Shown piece by piece: positions 1 through 10,187 of a stretch of 64,000 nt of DNA. The position numbers and the translations under genes are program-made. Position 1 is the stretch's first letter. Every line of letters starts with the position of its first letter. The notes beneath the pieces are model-generated. The model ran no database searches and was not told the origin of the DNA. It saw only the letters and a list, made by a program, of their open reading frames with translations. The DNA is from Ewingella sp. CoE-038-23 (GTDB lineage Bacteria > Pseudomonadota > Gammaproteobacteria > Enterobacterales > Enterobacteriaceae): contig NZ_JAZHOH010000001.1 of NCBI RefSeq assembly GCF_040419245.1, positions 434,001 to 498,000 of the forward strand, in the 5' to 3' direction.

Positions 1-1390
1 GCCTTGCGCTGAAGGAATACTGCCCGAAGCCGATGGCCCGCAGCCCATCACCGTTCGCGCACCTAAGCCGAAACCTTGGGAAAAAACCTACGTTCTGTTG
101 CCCTCGTTTGAGAAAGTTAAAAATGACAAAGTGATGTATGCCCATGCTTCTCGGATCTTGCATCACGAAACTAACCCCGGCTGCGCGCGGGCGCTGATGC
201 AAAAACATGGCGACCGTTACGTGTGGATCAATCCGCCTGCGATCCCCCTCGCCACCGATGAGATGGACTCAGTTTTCGCCCTGCCTTTCCAACGAGTGCC
301 GCATCCTTCTTATGGTCAGATGCGTATCCCCGCGTATGAGATGATCCGTTTTTCCGTGAATATCATGCGCGGTTGCTATGGCGGCTGCTCTTTCTGCTCG
401 ATCACCGAACATGAAGGGCGAATTATTCAGAGCCGTTCTGCCGATTCTATTGTCAGAGAAATTGAAGAGATCCGCGATCGCGTGCCGGGATTCACCGGCG
501 TGATTTCGGACTTGGGTGGGCCTACTGCGAACATGTATATGTTGCGCTGTCAGTCGCCACGTGCAGAACAAACCTGCCGTCGCGCCTCCTGCGTCTACCC
601 TGATATTTGCCAGCATATGGACACTAATCATGAGCCGACCATCAAGTTATATCGGCGTACTCGTGCTTTGAAAGGTATCAAGAAAATCCTGATTGCATCG
701 GGTGTGCGTTATGACCTCGCTGTACAAGACCCGCTTTATATTAAGGAGCTAGCGGAGCATCACGTTGGGGGATATTTGAAGATTGCTCCTGAGCATACCG
801 AAACGGGACCTTTATCTAAGATGATGAAACCTGGCATGGGCAGCTATCATCGCTTTAAGAAGCTCTTTGACCAATATTCGAAAGCTGCCGGGAAAAAGCA
901 GTATCTGATCCCCTATTTTATTTCGGCACATCCGGGGACGCGGGACGAAGATATGGTTAATTTAGCCCTGTGGTTGAAAGAGAATCGCTTCCGACTGGAT
1001 CAGGTACAAAACTTCTACCCATCACCCCTCGCCAGTGCGACCACCATGTATTACAGCGGCAAAAATCCGTTGAATAAAGTGGATTACAAAAGCGAAGACG
1101 TGGTGATACCTAAAGGAGATCGCCAGCGGCGTTTGCACAAAGCCTTACTACGCTATCACGATCAGGCGAACTGGCCAGTGATCCGCGAAGGGCTAGTGAC
1201 GCTGGGGCTCAAGCATCTTATCGGCGAACGTTCGGAGTGTCTGGTTCCCGCCGAAAATGGCAGGGGCTATAACGCCAATCGACCAAAATTCAGCGCCCGT
1301 CCGGCAGCTACACGCTTTACAGAGGGGCCGAAGCCCCTCCAATCTGGCGTGAGAAAGAGCACCGCTAGTCGAGGTAAAAAACCGGCTTAA
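1..1390 (+). CDS. ygiQ: YgiQ-family radical SAM protein, 3' part only
   Basis: The reading frame is already open at the window edge (first full codon at base 2), so about 463 C-terminal residues are present and the start lies outside. The radical SAM cluster motif CxxxCxxC is encoded near 370-396 (context [10 protein letters not shown]), followed by the conserved YgiQ/UPF0313 body. The C-terminal tail is basic and low complexity, ending in SRGKKPA, as is usual in the family. E. coli YgiQ is roughly 740 residues, so about 60 percent is visible. The enzyme's substrate is not established. Its 3' end overlaps the 3' end of the convergent rhaM by 26 bases, leaving no room for an intergenic terminator. 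Confidence 0.93.
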   Translation, partial: PCAEGILPEADGPQPITVRAPKPKPWEKTYVLLPSFEKVKNDKVMYAHASRILHHETNPGCARALMQKHGDRYVWINPPAIPLATDEMDSVFALPFQRVPHPSYGQMRIPAYEMIRFSVNIMRGCYGGCSFCSITEHEGRIIQSRSADSIVREIEEIRDRVPGFTGVISDLGGPTANMYMLRCQSPRAEQTCRRASCVYPDICQHMDTNHEPTIKLYRRTRALKGIKKILIASGVRYDLAVQDPLYIKELAEHHVGGYLKIAPEHTETGPLSKMMKPGMGSYHRFKKLFDQYSKAAGKKQYLIPYFISAHPGTRDEDMVNLALWLKENRFRLDQVQNFYPSPLASATTMYYSGKNPLNKVDYKSEDVVIPKGDRQRRLHKALLRYHDQANWPVIREGLVTLGLKHLIGERSECLVPAENGRGYNANRPKFSARPAATRFTEGPKPLQSGVRKSTASRGKKPA

Positions 1391-1679
1391 GACTATGACT
1401 CACTGGGCTATTATCGGCATTCGCGGGCATAATGTCCGCCATATGTCGCCACCATTTTTGGCAAATTTGGGTGTCTGCTACTGCATTCCAGCGCGCTTCA
1501 GATTCAATCTCTACGGTGGCAAACAGCAAGCTGCGCTGCTCATCCAAGAAAATGCTGTAGTGATGCGCTCCGTGGGCCTTCAGCGTTTCTTCTAACTCCA
1601 GCCAGATAGGGGTGTGCCGCCGCTGATATTCGGCGTGCGCGTCAGGATTCACCTGCATCACAAAAGCTTTACGAATCAT
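1365..1679 (-). CDS. rhaM: L-rhamnose mutarotase RhaM
   Basis: This 104-residue protein begins [15 protein letters not shown] and ends VFYLD. It matches the usual length and conserved N-terminus of RhaM, including the HxPIW and HGAHHYSI segments. RhaM interconverts the anomers of L-rhamnose, supplying the form used by RhaA. I chose the ATG at 1679 because the upstream in-frame extension lies inside the preceding gene and does not resemble the family. It is the last gene of the leftward rha cluster, 13 bases after the reductase stop, so it is probably co-transcribed. Its 3' end lies inside the end of ygiQ. Confidence 0.95.
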   Translation of the reverse strand: MIRKAFVMQVNPDAHAEYQRRHTPIWLELEETLKAHGAHHYSIFLDEQRSLLFATVEIESEARWNAVADTQICQKWWRHMADIMPANADNSPVSHSLKPVFYLD

Positions 1680-1692
1680 TTGTGTCCCCTCA

Positions 1693-2841
1693 TTACATCG
1701 CGTTGAGATAGAGTTCACGGACCTGTTCCCGAGAAGCTTCTCTTGGGTTGCAGGGCGCGCAAGGGTCTGCCAGTGCTTTATCCAGCCAGCCTTCGATATC
1801 GTCTTTCGTGATGCCCAACTCGGCAAAACCTGAAGGAATACCCACGCGTTGAGAGAGTGCGCGGATAGCGTCGAGCGCAGCGTGGCTGGCGCTTTCTTCA
1901 TCCATCCCGCTGATATCTACCCCCATAGCACGAGCAATCTCTGCAAACCTCTGCGGACAGGATGGCCGATTAAAGGCTTCAACGATCGGCAGTAATATGG
2001 CGTTGCAGATACCGTGCGGCAGGTTGTGCGTGGCGCCCGGCTGGTGGGCCAGTGCGTGAACCAGTCCCAACCCGGCGCTATTGAATGCCATACCCGCCAG
2101 ATATTGACCGTGGGCCATCTTCTCGCGTGCCTGTAAATCCTTGCCGTTCTCTACTGCTGCTGGCAACCATTGGCTAATGGTACCGATCGCCGCCAGCGCC
2201 GTCGGATCCGTCAGGGGATGTGCCCCAACAGAGACGTAAGCCTCGATAGCATGGGTAAGGGCATCCATGCCGGTTGCGGCAGTGACGCTTGCAGGGATGG
2301 CCAACATAATGGCGGGATCATCCACGGCGATATCAGGGATCAGGTTGGTGTCGATGATCACTTCTTTGACCTGACGCTGGCTGTCGGTGATCACCGCGTT
2401 ACTGGTTAACTCGGCCGCGGTGCCTGCCGTAGTGTTGATCGCCACCAAAAACGCACCTGGGTTTTTCACCTTGCCAACGCCCGAATAGGCCGTGACCGGC
2501 GCAGGGTTGGCAGTGAGGATTTTGATGCCTTTCGCTGTATCAATCGGGCTGCCGCCGCCAAACGCGATCAGATAGCTGCATTTATTCTGCGCATAGAGCC
2601 GGTAGCCTTCATCCACGATTTCACTGGTGGGGTTTGGCGAGACGCCGCTATAGAGTGCATAGGGCAAGCTGGCTGCTTCTAAAGCGTCAAACAGGCCGTC
2701 GAGCAGGCCGAGTTCGATCAGCTGGGCATCCGTGACTATGAGCGCTTTGCCGGAGATCTTGGTCTGGAGCAGTGCCACCATATCCGTGATGGCACCTTGC
2801 CCATGTAAGCTAATTTTAGGTAAAGCCAACATAAAGCTCAT
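1693..2841 (-). CDS. fucO: lactaldehyde reductase, FucO-type iron alcohol dehydrogenase
   Basis: The 382-residue product starts [17 protein letters not shown] and belongs to the group III Fe-dependent alcohol dehydrogenases. The nucleotide-binding [11 protein letters not shown] motif and the metal-binding region ([11 protein letters not shown], then [16 protein letters not shown]) are present. In rhamnose catabolism RhaD releases L-lactaldehyde, which this enzyme reduces to 1,2-propanediol under anaerobic conditions. In E. coli fucO sits in the fucose operon; here it lies inside the rha cluster between rhaD and rhaM, making the pathway self-contained. The ATG at 2841 follows an AAGGA ribosome site. 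The rha position supports a rhamnose-dedicated role (sometimes called rhaO). Confidence 0.9.
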   Translation of the reverse strand: MSFMLALPKISLHGQGAITDMVALLQTKISGKALIVTDAQLIELGLLDGLFDALEAASLPYALYSGVSPNPTSEIVDEGYRLYAQNKCSYLIAFGGGSPIDTAKGIKILTANPAPVTAYSGVGKVKNPGAFLVAINTTAGTAAELTSNAVITDSQRQVKEVIIDTNLIPDIAVDDPAIMLAIPASVTAATGMDALTHAIEAYVSVGAHPLTDPTALAAIGTISQWLPAAVENGKDLQAREKMAHGQYLAGMAFNSAGLGLVHALAHQPGATHNLPHGICNAILLPIVEAFNRPSCPQRFAEIARAMGVDISGMDEESASHAALDAIRALSQRVGIPSGFAELGITKDDIEGWLDKALADPCAPCNPREASREQVRELYLNAM

Positions 2842-2860
2842 AACGCGTTCCTTTTCATCA

Positions 2861-3685
2861 TTATGCTTTGAGTGCGGCGGCAAAAGGTTTGACGTCGAAA
2901 CGCTCGCCCAATGCAATCAATTCCTCGGTAGAAATGGTTTGCTTCTTGCCGCCCATGGCAATCACTTTGACCAATATCTCTGCGGATTTCTCAGCGGTAT
3001 CAATAAGTCCAAAGGCATCGTCGAGGGAAGGGCCGCTGCCGAAAATGCCGTGATAAGCCCAGAGCACCAGAGTGTGGTGTTGCATCTGATCGGCAGTCGC
3101 TGCACCGATGCCATCCGTGCCCGGCACCATCCACGGCACAATGCCGATACCATCAGGGAATACCACCAGACATTCGGTGCTGCATTCCCAAATTTCGCGA
3201 GTGAATTTTGCGCTATCAAGCTCAAGCACGTAGGTCAGAGCAATCAGGTTAGTGGCATGGCAGTGCATGATCACTCGATCCTGACCATCAGTCACTTTCA
3301 TGCGAACGATATGAGATTGAAGATGCGCAGCCAGCTCGGAGGTCGGTAAGCCCCCGGCAGTTAAGCCCCACAGAATGCGGTAACCCGTCCCCTGACCGTT
3401 AAGTTGTATAACGGCCAAAGACTCGGCGGGCGAAAGCTGAACATTGCGGAAGAACTTGCCCGAGCCCGTGACGATAAAGTAGTGATTCGCCAGTTCCGGT
3501 GCTGCTTGAGTTAGGGCTACTGACCGTGGCTCACTGTAAAAATCGGCTTTATAGGGCGCGACATCTTCTGGCAGCAGGCGCAGGCTGACGTTGCCGCCGT
3601 TGCGCTCATCCCAGCCTTTCAGCCACATATCGCTGGTGGCTTTGATCATGCCCTGGACGAACCAAGCGTTGAGTAAAGTTTTCAT
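2861..3685 (-). CDS. rhaD: rhamnulose-1-phosphate aldolase RhaD
   Basis: This 274-residue class II aldolase cleaves L-rhamnulose 1-phosphate to dihydroxyacetone phosphate and L-lactaldehyde. The N-terminal half carries the family signature [18 protein letters not shown], and the zinc site is visible as the HCHATN motif plus a later histidine in the [11 protein letters not shown] segment. Length equals E. coli RhaD. It lies 42 bases downstream of rhaA and 19 bases upstream of the reductase gene, as part of a leftward operon driven from the rhaB promoter. Confidence 0.97.
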   Translation of the reverse strand: MKTLLNAWFVQGMIKATSDMWLKGWDERNGGNVSLRLLPEDVAPYKADFYSEPRSVALTQAAPELANHYFIVTGSGKFFRNVQLSPAESLAVIQLNGQGTGYRILWGLTAGGLPTSELAAHLQSHIVRMKVTDGQDRVIMHCHATNLIALTYVLELDSAKFTREIWECSTECLVVFPDGIGIVPWMVPGTDGIGAATADQMQHHTLVLWAYHGIFGSGPSLDDAFGLIDTAEKSAEILVKVIAMGGKKQTISTEELIALGERFDVKPFAAALKA

Positions 3686-3727
3686 CGTTAAATACCTTTA
3701 AAATCTTAAAAAATAGTGAGTTAGCTT

Positions 3728-4984
3728 TTATCGTTTTGCGAGTTCAGTTTTTTCATAATGGCGAACGTTATCCAGCCATTGGCTGCCGACCGGCACGTCA
3801 TGGCGCAGGCAATACATATCCCACACGGCTTGCCACGGCAGGCATTTCTGTTCTTCGAGCAGCGCCAGTCTTGCGGTGTAGTCCCCCTCGTTCTCGAGCT
3901 TTTTCAGCAAGTCGGTGGGTTCGAGCAGGGCGCGCAGCAACGCTTTTTTCATATTGCGCGTGCCAATAACCCACGCCGCGATACGGTTGATGGAGGCGTC
4001 GAAGAAATCGAGTCCGATGTGTACGCGGTCGAACAGCTTGTGGCGGATGATCTCGTTGGCGATGGCCTGAGTTTCGTCATCCAGCAATACCACGTGGTCG
4101 CTGTCCCAGCGTACTGGGCGGCTGACGTGAAGCAGCAGGCGCGGGACGTACAGCATGACGCTGGAGATTTTGTCGGAGATGACTTCCGTTGGATGGAAAT
4201 GACCTGCATCCAGACACAGTGCAGTTTGGCGGCTGGCCGCATAGCCCAGATAAAACTCATTCGAGCCGACGGTATAGCTTTCCGTGCCGATGCCGAACAA
4301 TTTGCTTTCTACTGCGTCAATGTGATGGTGGGGATCGAGTTTCTCAGCAATGACTTCATCAAGCGCGCTTAATAGCCTTTCACGCGGGGCGAGGCGATCG
4401 ACGGTGAGATCTTTCATGCCATCAGGGATCCAGATATTCATCACCGATGGGGTATTGAGCGCCTTGCCGAAAGAGGCGGAAATCCGGCGACTGGCCTGAC
4501 AGTGTTCAATCCAAAACTGGCGGATTTCAGGATTGGCGTGCGACAGTGTGAAGCCATCTGCACTTAATGGGTGTGAGAAGCATGAAGGGTTAAAGTCCAG
4601 CCCTAGCTGGTTTTTCTTCGCCCATTCGACCCACTGGCTAAAGTGTTTGGGTTCGATTTCATTGCGTGCGACAGGCTTGTCAGATTCCAAATATAAAGCA
4701 TGTAAATTCAGGCGATTAGGGCCGGGAATAAGCGACAGGGCCTGTTCTAAATCGGCACGCAGTTGCTGTGCATTTTTAGCTTTACCCGGATAACTGCCGG
4801 TGGCCTGAATCCCTCCTGTTAATGCGCCTTCTGGATTTTCAAAACCGGCAACGTCGTCACCCTGCCAGCAGTGCATTGATACAGGTAGGGTGTCGAGTTT
4901 CTGCATCGCGTCTTCTGCATCAATACCGAGTTGGGAAAAGCGCTCTTTCGCGAGCGTCCATGCATGATCTATAGATGAAGTCAT
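3728..4984 (-). CDS. rhaA: L-rhamnose isomerase RhaA
   Basis: This 418-residue enzyme isomerises L-rhamnose to L-rhamnulose. The sequence follows the RhaA family end to end, including [27 protein letters not shown] and the metal-binding [13 protein letters not shown] segment. Its ATG overlaps the rhaB stop in a 4-base ATGA junction, which suggests translational coupling. Gene order rhaB-rhaA-rhaD is that of E. coli. Confidence 0.98.
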   Translation of the reverse strand: MTSSIDHAWTLAKERFSQLGIDAEDAMQKLDTLPVSMHCWQGDDVAGFENPEGALTGGIQATGSYPGKAKNAQQLRADLEQALSLIPGPNRLNLHALYLESDKPVARNEIEPKHFSQWVEWAKKNQLGLDFNPSCFSHPLSADGFTLSHANPEIRQFWIEHCQASRRISASFGKALNTPSVMNIWIPDGMKDLTVDRLAPRERLLSALDEVIAEKLDPHHHIDAVESKLFGIGTESYTVGSNEFYLGYAASRQTALCLDAGHFHPTEVISDKISSVMLYVPRLLLHVSRPVRWDSDHVVLLDDETQAIANEIIRHKLFDRVHIGLDFFDASINRIAAWVIGTRNMKKALLRALLEPTDLLKKLENEGDYTARLALLEEQKCLPWQAVWDMYCLRHDVPVGSQWLDNVRHYEKTELAKR

Positions 4985-6456
4985 ACTGCGAGTTCCTCAT
5001 TGGCGTTACTGAGTGCCTGAAAGCGACACCAGTGGGTAGCAAGATTGGGTACAGGCTGCGGCACATAGCGCTGCTGTGGGAATTGGCTAGAGAGCATTTG
5101 CCGATAAAGGTCGACATCTTTGACCAAGTTAAGGGCCATCAGCTGGCAGCCGATATTGCCGAGGGTGGAAGCCTCGACAGGCCCAGCGGTCACAGGAATT
5201 TGGCAGACATCGGCACAAAGTTGATTGAGAAAAGCATTCTGGCAGCCGCCGCCGACAATATGGATTGCCTCCAGCGGTGCTCCTTGTAGTTCAGCGAGCT
5301 GCTGAGCCGTTTGACGATAAAGCATGGCAAGGCTGTCAAAGATGCAGCGTGCTAATGCCGCAGGGTTTGTTGGGGCCGGCTCCCCCTGCTCATGGCAGGC
5401 TTCACAGATGGCATCGACCATGGATGCGGGGTTAATAAAGCGCGAATCGTTGGGATTGATGAGGCTGACAAAGGCCGGCAGCGCGGCCGCCTCGTTAATT
5501 AAGGACGGCAAATCCTGCACGTTCAGCTCGTTGCAGATGCGCTGCAACAGCCACAGTCCCATGATGTTTTTTAATACGCGATAACTGCCGTTAATCCCGC
5601 CTTCATTGGTGAAATTCGCCTCAAGAGCCGCGCGATGGGTGAAGGCTTTCGGGCTTTCGATCCCCATCAGCGACCAGGTACCGGAGCTGAGATAAGCTGA
5701 GTTTTTTCCGGACATTGGGGCGGCCACCACGGCACTCGCCGTGTCATGGGTGGCAACGCTGGTTACCGGCACGCGGTGCCCGTTAGGAGACAGCCAATAG
5801 CCTAATGATTTGCCCGGTTGGGAAGGTTTCTCTAGCCAGCTTTGCGGAATGCCCGCATATTCGAGCAGCTTTTTATCCCACTCTCCGCTGTGAATATTGA
5901 CCATCTGTGTGGTACTGGCATTGGTATGTTCCCAGTTCATCACGCCGGTTAAACGGTAATACAGATAGTCAGGCATCAGCAGAAGGCGGTCTATTTGCGG
6001 GAGCCATTCTGGCTGCTGGCGAGTCAGCGCTTTTAACTGGTAGAGGGTATTGAACGGCAAGAACTGAATGCCCGTGGTGCGATAAATCACGTCTCGACCA
6101 AGCTCCAGGCAGGCTTGTTCCATCACGCCGTCCGTGCGTTTATCACGGTAAGCGACGGGCAGGCCGACACGGTTTCCCTGCGCGTCCAGCAAGACAAAAT
6201 CGACTCCCCAGGTATCAATCCCAATGCTGTCGAGGCGAATATCGGCCCTCTCCAGCAGGGTCAGGCCAGTAAGAATATGCTGCTCGAGAGCGTCGAGATC
6301 CCAAGTGTCATAGCCATCAACTTTCACCAGCGTATTAGGAAAACGATGGATCTCTTTCAGCGTCAGTTGCGCTTTATGTTCACTATTAAAGGTTGCAAGC
6401 ATCACGCGCCCACTCGAGGCGCCCAAATCAATTGCAGCAATATGGTGGAGTGTCAT
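4981..6456 (-). CDS. rhaB: rhamnulokinase RhaB
   Basis: This FGGY-family sugar kinase phosphorylates L-rhamnulose at O-1. It has the N-terminal phosphate-binding [12 protein letters not shown], a GIDTWGVDF segment in the first domain, and the C-terminal [12 protein letters not shown] adenosine-site motif. An ATG also exists at 6465, but the AAAGGA ribosome site abuts it directly, while the ATG at 6456 sits about 9 bases from the site, so I prefer 6456 (491 residues). It is the promoter-proximal gene of the leftward operon and is divergent from rhaS. Confidence 0.96.
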   Translation of the reverse strand: MTLHHIAAIDLGASSGRVMLATFNSEHKAQLTLKEIHRFPNTLVKVDGYDTWDLDALEQHILTGLTLLERADIRLDSIGIDTWGVDFVLLDAQGNRVGLPVAYRDKRTDGVMEQACLELGRDVIYRTTGIQFLPFNTLYQLKALTRQQPEWLPQIDRLLLMPDYLYYRLTGVMNWEHTNASTTQMVNIHSGEWDKKLLEYAGIPQSWLEKPSQPGKSLGYWLSPNGHRVPVTSVATHDTASAVVAAPMSGKNSAYLSSGTWSLMGIESPKAFTHRAALEANFTNEGGINGSYRVLKNIMGLWLLQRICNELNVQDLPSLINEAAALPAFVSLINPNDSRFINPASMVDAICEACHEQGEPAPTNPAALARCIFDSLAMLYRQTAQQLAELQGAPLEAIHIVGGGCQNAFLNQLCADVCQIPVTAGPVEASTLGNIGCQLMALNLVKDVDLYRQMLSSQFPQQRYVPQPVPNLATHWCRFQALSNANEELAV

Positions 6457-6510
6457 AACGGCCATTCCTTTTCAGATATGGTCGCAGTTTAGGCGGGGAG
6501 CTGGGGCATG

Positions 6511-6561
6511 ACCTTCCCGTGAATGCCAAGCAATGGAGGCAGTTGGCAGCATCAAAAAGGT
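6511..6561. promoter_or_regulatory. RhaS-type operator in the rhaB-rhaS intergenic region
   Basis: Two 18-base half-sites form an inverted repeat: 6511-6528 begins ACCTT and ends TGCCA, and 6544-6561 begins TGGCA and ends AAGGT, separated by 15 bases. E. coli rhaI is known as two 17-bp half-sites about 16 bp apart, so size and spacing fit. The same element recurs before rhaT at 9803-9853. A TCACA CRP-like half-site lies just beyond at about 6575. The remainder of 6457-6786 holds the rhaS promoter and leader; I see no gene there. Confidence 0.75.
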
Positions 6562-6786
6562 GATGGGGGAGTGGATCACAAAACGATAAAAACGAAGGAA
6601 TTTCACCGCGAATGTAATGGGAAGAATTTTGCAATTATAGGTTGTGATCTTCGCCGCAGTTCCTTTCAACAGTCGGCAAATCTTTAAAAAATAACCGCAG
6701 AACGCGTTTTCTATGCCGTCGTTTTAAGGTTATCCGCCAGTGGTCAGGATAGGGTTATTTCACTTATTGAGGACAGGAGGCGAGAC

Positions 6787-7614
6787 ATGACGTTACTAAT
6801 TGGCGATGATTATTTTGCTTCACCAGAGTTAACCATAGCCGTGGAACGGCGAACTCCGCAGGAAGCCTTCCCTGAGCATTACCATGATTTCCACGAGATC
6901 ATGCTGGTGGAGAGTGGGTCCGGCGTGCATATCTTTAATGATGCACCTTATACACTTACCGTCGGCACTGTCTGTTTCGTGCGCGCCAGTGACCACCATC
7001 TTTTTGAAAGCGTCGATAATCTTCGGCTGACGAATGTGCTTTATCGTTCACCACAGGCATTTCGTTTTCTGCACGACGTCGGGCAATTTCTCCCGCAAGA
7101 ACATCACTATCAGCAACAGGTGCATTGGCAGCTTAGCCCAACTTTGTTGCAGCAGGCTCTACAATGTATCGCTGTTTTAGAGCAGCATGCGGGGGGAACC
7201 CACCCCCAGCAAATCGCGGCGACGGAAAGCCAGTTTCTGCACCTGTTGATCCTGCTCTATCAGGGGTGTTTCCAGCCACTATTGCGAGACACCTCGGAAA
7301 ACAAAATTAACCAGCTACTCGAATGGCTGCATGGCCATTACAGTGAGGAGATTAACTGGCCGGAAGCCGCAGATCGATTTACGTTGGCACTACGTACCTT
7401 ACATCGGCAAATGAAGCAGCAAACTGGTATGACGCCTCAGCGTTATCTTAATCGCCTACGTTTGCTCGAGGCGCGCCGCAGGTTACACCATAGCGATCAA
7501 AGCATTACCGATATCGCCTACGCCTGTGGCTTCAGCGACAGTAATCATTTCTCGACGCAGTTTCGCCGGGAGTTCTCCATGTCGCCAAAACTGATGCGCA
7601 ACCAATTGCGTTAG
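6787..7614 (+). CDS. rhaS: AraC-family activator RhaS
   Basis: The 275-residue protein has an N-terminal cupin sugar-binding domain (HYHDFHEIMLVESGSG) and a C-terminal double helix-turn-helix of the AraC type, with the second recognition helix in ITDIAYACGFSDSNHFS. RhaS bound to L-rhamnose activates rhaBAD and rhaT. The ATG is preceded by a GGAGG-like site about 6 bases away (6777-6781). It is transcribed divergently from rhaB and followed by rhaR after 88 bases. Confidence 0.96.
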   Translation: MTLLIGDDYFASPELTIAVERRTPQEAFPEHYHDFHEIMLVESGSGVHIFNDAPYTLTVGTVCFVRASDHHLFESVDNLRLTNVLYRSPQAFRFLHDVGQFLPQEHHYQQQVHWQLSPTLLQQALQCIAVLEQHAGGTHPQQIAATESQFLHLLILLYQGCFQPLLRDTSENKINQLLEWLHGHYSEEINWPEAADRFTLALRTLHRQMKQQTGMTPQRYLNRLRLLEARRRLHHSDQSITDIAYACGFSDSNHFSTQFRREFSMSPKLMRNQLR

Positions 7615-7702
7615 CTGCCGCACCTTTTGGCTGCTTGATGCGGGTATAAAATTTGCCCTGCGCTTATATTCCTTTGACTGAATGGGTTTGGGGATAGCCA
7701 CG

Positions 7703-8572
7703 ATGCAGCTTAAATTAATGAAAAATGATTTTTTTCTGACCAATAAAAACTCCGTCATGGTGGCCGAACGCCACCCTCAGGCAAATTTCCCTTCCCATGA
7801 TCACGACTTTGACGAGTTGGTGATTGTTTGGCGGGGTAACGGCACGCATATTTGGAATGGCATTCCTTACCCCATTACCTGCGGCGATCTGTTCTATATC
7901 AATGCCAATGACCGACATAGCTATGAGTCAGTCAATGACCTGGCGCTGGACAATATTCTGTATTGTCGCGAACGCTTTCGTCTGGCTGCCGATTGGACCC
8001 AACTGCTGCCAGGGGAGGGCGTAAGCCAGGAGCAGCGCTATTGGCGGCTCAGTTCCCTTGGCATGACGGCTTTACGGGATAAAGTCGACGAGCTTTCTGC
8101 TGAATGTATGAAATCAGAATCAATCTCGGTTCAGCTCAGTGAAGCATTATTGATGCAGCTCGCCCTCTTGCTGCTGCGTTATCGTCACCCGCCAAATAGC
8201 GGCGTTTTACCCGATGCTCACCAGCTAGATCTGCTGCTGATGGCACTGCGAGCGAGTATTAGCGAGCCGTTCCATCTGGAGAGTTTCTGCCAGAAGCACG
8301 GCGTAGGGCTACGCGCAGTGCGAGCCTTGTTCAAACAGCATACCGGCATGAGCGTGTCGCACTACTTAAGACAACTACGGCTGTGTCGGGCTATGAGTTT
8401 GCTGCGCTATAGCGATCGGACCATTGGTGAAGTTGCGGCGGAATGCGGCTTTGATGACAGCAACTATTTTTCAGTGGTGTTTAACCGAGCCTGCGGGGTA
8501 TCGCCAAGAGATTATCGCCAGCGCTTTATGAAACATGTCGTTAAGCCGATGGTGGTGCCGACATTATCCTGA
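7703..8572 (+). CDS. rhaR: AraC-family activator RhaR
   Basis: The 289-residue product is a paralogue of RhaS. It has a cupin domain (HDHDFDELVIVWRGNGTH) and an AraC helix-turn-helix (TIGEVAAECGFDDSNYFS). In E. coli RhaR activates rhaSR in response to rhamnose. I chose the ATG at 7703 because it gives the family N-terminus MQLKLMKNDFFLT with a GGGGA site upstream; an in-frame earlier codon at 7682 lacks one. The gene is convergent with rhaT, with a strong inverted repeat between them. Confidence 0.95.
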   Translation: MQLKLMKNDFFLTNKNSVMVAERHPQANFPSHDHDFDELVIVWRGNGTHIWNGIPYPITCGDLFYINANDRHSYESVNDLALDNILYCRERFRLAADWTQLLPGEGVSQEQRYWRLSSLGMTALRDKVDELSAECMKSESISVQLSEALLMQLALLLLRYRHPPNSGVLPDAHQLDLLLMALRASISEPFHLESFCQKHGVGLRAVRALFKQHTGMSVSHYLRQLRLCRAMSLLRYSDRTIGEVAAECGFDDSNYFSVVFNRACGVSPRDYRQRFMKHVVKPMVVPTLS

Positions 8573-8581
8573 TGCTCATGG

Positions 8582-8620
8582 AGCGACTGCCACAGTGAGT
8601 TTATCTTTTTGGCAGTCGCT
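8582..8620. terminator. inverted repeat between convergent rhaR and rhaT
   Basis: An 11-base perfect stem, 8582-8592 against 8610-8620, with a 17-base loop lies 10 bases after rhaR and 22 bases before the rhaT stop. Position suits a bidirectional transcription barrier. There is no long T-run after the stem, so it may be a processing hairpin rather than a classic intrinsic terminator. Confidence 0.5.
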
Positions 8621-8641
8621 GTAGGCAATGTGATTAAGGGA

Positions 8642-9676
8642 TTAGGCCGACATTCCCATGCCCACGATGTTGGCGGCCAGAATAATGATCAGACATCCTA
8701 GAGACAAAATTGCCACCGGCTTCCTGCCCACGCCTAGCCACTCTTTGAGCAACAGGCCAACAATACCGCCACACAAGACGTAGAAACTCATGTGTAACAT
8801 CCAGCTCATGTAGCCGTACTCTGACGGAATGCTGGCGTGGCCCCACGCATAGAAGAAGAATTGCAGGTACCACATGGTGCCGCCCAAGATGGCAAACAGC
8901 GCATTCGTGATGAGCAGGGGTTTAGCAATCGACAGATCTGCTTTCACGGAAAGTTCGCGACGGGTTGCCAGCCGAATAAAGCAGAAGCCGAGGTTGACGA
9001 TCGCGCCGCCGCCCATAATGACAACATAGCTTGGCAAGGCAACATAGAGGGGATTCAAACCTAGCTGCGCGGCTGATTCATGCATAGGCGTCGCGGCGCT
9101 CATGGCAAATGACATTCCGGCGGAGAAAATACCGCAGAAAGCGGCCAAAATAAGCCCCTTCTTGAGGTTAAACTCCTCTGCTTTGATGCCCAGCGATTTT
9201 TCCTTCAGGTAGCCTGCGTAGCTGACCACGGCAACGCCAATCACCGCGACCAACACGCCGAGCAGCGTCATTCTGCCGCCCGCCGTTCCTATCAGCACAT
9301 CAACTTTCCCTTGCAGAACGGGTGTCATGAGCGTGCCAATTATGAGGGTGATACCGATGGCGATGCCTATCCCCAGCGACATGCCTAAATAGCGCATGGT
9401 CAGGCCATAGTTGATATTACCTATGCCCCACATTGCCCCAAACAGGAAGATAGGTAGCAGTGTTGAAAGACTGAATGAGCTGTAATAGGCCCAAAAATCT
9501 GGCAATAAAACATAGCTCACTGCCCAGGGCAGAACTATCCATGAGAAGAGGCCGGCCATCGACCACATGGTCTCCCACGACCACTTTTTAACTTGCTTGA
9601 GCGGGGCGTAAAAACAAGCTGCGCTGGCGGCGCCCACCAAGTGCCAGATAATGCCAAGAATAATAGAACTGCTCAT
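8642..9676 (-). CDS. rhaT: L-rhamnose/proton symporter RhaT
   Basis: This 344-residue polytopic inner-membrane protein has about ten hydrophobic segments and follows the RhaT family, with an N-terminal [20 protein letters not shown] segment and the [20 protein letters not shown] motif. It imports L-rhamnose with H+. It is separated from the catabolic operon by the two regulators, as in E. coli, and has its own RhaS-type operator 127-177 bases upstream of its start. Confidence 0.96.
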   Translation of the reverse strand: MSSSIILGIIWHLVGAASAACFYAPLKQVKKWSWETMWSMAGLFSWIVLPWAVSYVLLPDFWAYYSSFSLSTLLPIFLFGAMWGIGNINYGLTMRYLGMSLGIGIAIGITLIIGTLMTPVLQGKVDVLIGTAGGRMTLLGVLVAVIGVAVVSYAGYLKEKSLGIKAEEFNLKKGLILAAFCGIFSAGMSFAMSAATPMHESAAQLGLNPLYVALPSYVVIMGGGAIVNLGFCFIRLATRRELSVKADLSIAKPLLITNALFAILGGTMWYLQFFFYAWGHASIPSEYGYMSWMLHMSFYVLCGGIVGLLLKEWLGVGRKPVAILSLGCLIIILAANIVGMGMSA

Positions 9677-9802
9677 ACTGATAACCCTTTTTCGTTATTC
9701 ATACTGGTTGTAGATGAGGTTGTTATGTGAGGGCACGTTTTACTGCCGCGATAAACGTTAAGGGCGGCATTGAGCGAAGTTTAGGCAGGGTTGTTATTGG
9801 GT

Positions 9803-9853
9803 ACCTTCCACTGAGTGCCATCATTGGGGCGCATTTGGCATTCGCTAAAAGAT
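9803..9853. promoter_or_regulatory. RhaS-type operator upstream of rhaT
   Basis: The half-sites 9803-9820 (ACCTT...TGCCA) and 9836-9853 (TGGCA...AAAAGAT) are separated by 15 bases, the same layout as at 6511-6561; the first half-site matches its rhaB counterpart at 16 of 18 bases. This predicts direct RhaS control of transport. The gap 9677-10172 otherwise contains the rhaT leader, a weak hairpin at 10104-10128 and no gene I can support. Confidence 0.72.
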
Positions 9854-10158
9854 GGTGATGTGGCAGTTCACAGATTAGAAATGGCAGCTAAAAAAGAGGG
9901 GAGGGGGTATTTAATTTGGTCAGGCTAAGAAGGCCATAATCACCATCGCGGAATATATCCGGGTAATTTCTACTCTTGGCACTCGTCCGAGAGGTAACAG
10001 ACTGATGTAACATAGGCAGTGAATGGTGCTATTTCATTCAGCAGCCTTAATGGATAAACGAGGTTGTCATAATAATGAAATAAATTTTCTCAGGAATAAT
10101 GGTTAATGCCAATTTTCTTGGCGTATTAAGCATCCATTTTTTTAATGTTTGAAACATT

Positions 10159-10187
10159 AAACTCGCCGTTATTCACAGCGAGTTTTT
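10159..10187. terminator. probable terminator at the 3' end of the diguanylate cyclase gene
   Basis: An 8-base stem (10159-10166 with 10178-10185) overlaps the last codons of the cyclase. T-rich tracts flank it on both strands, better on the plus strand, so it may act in both directions. Confidence 0.5.
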
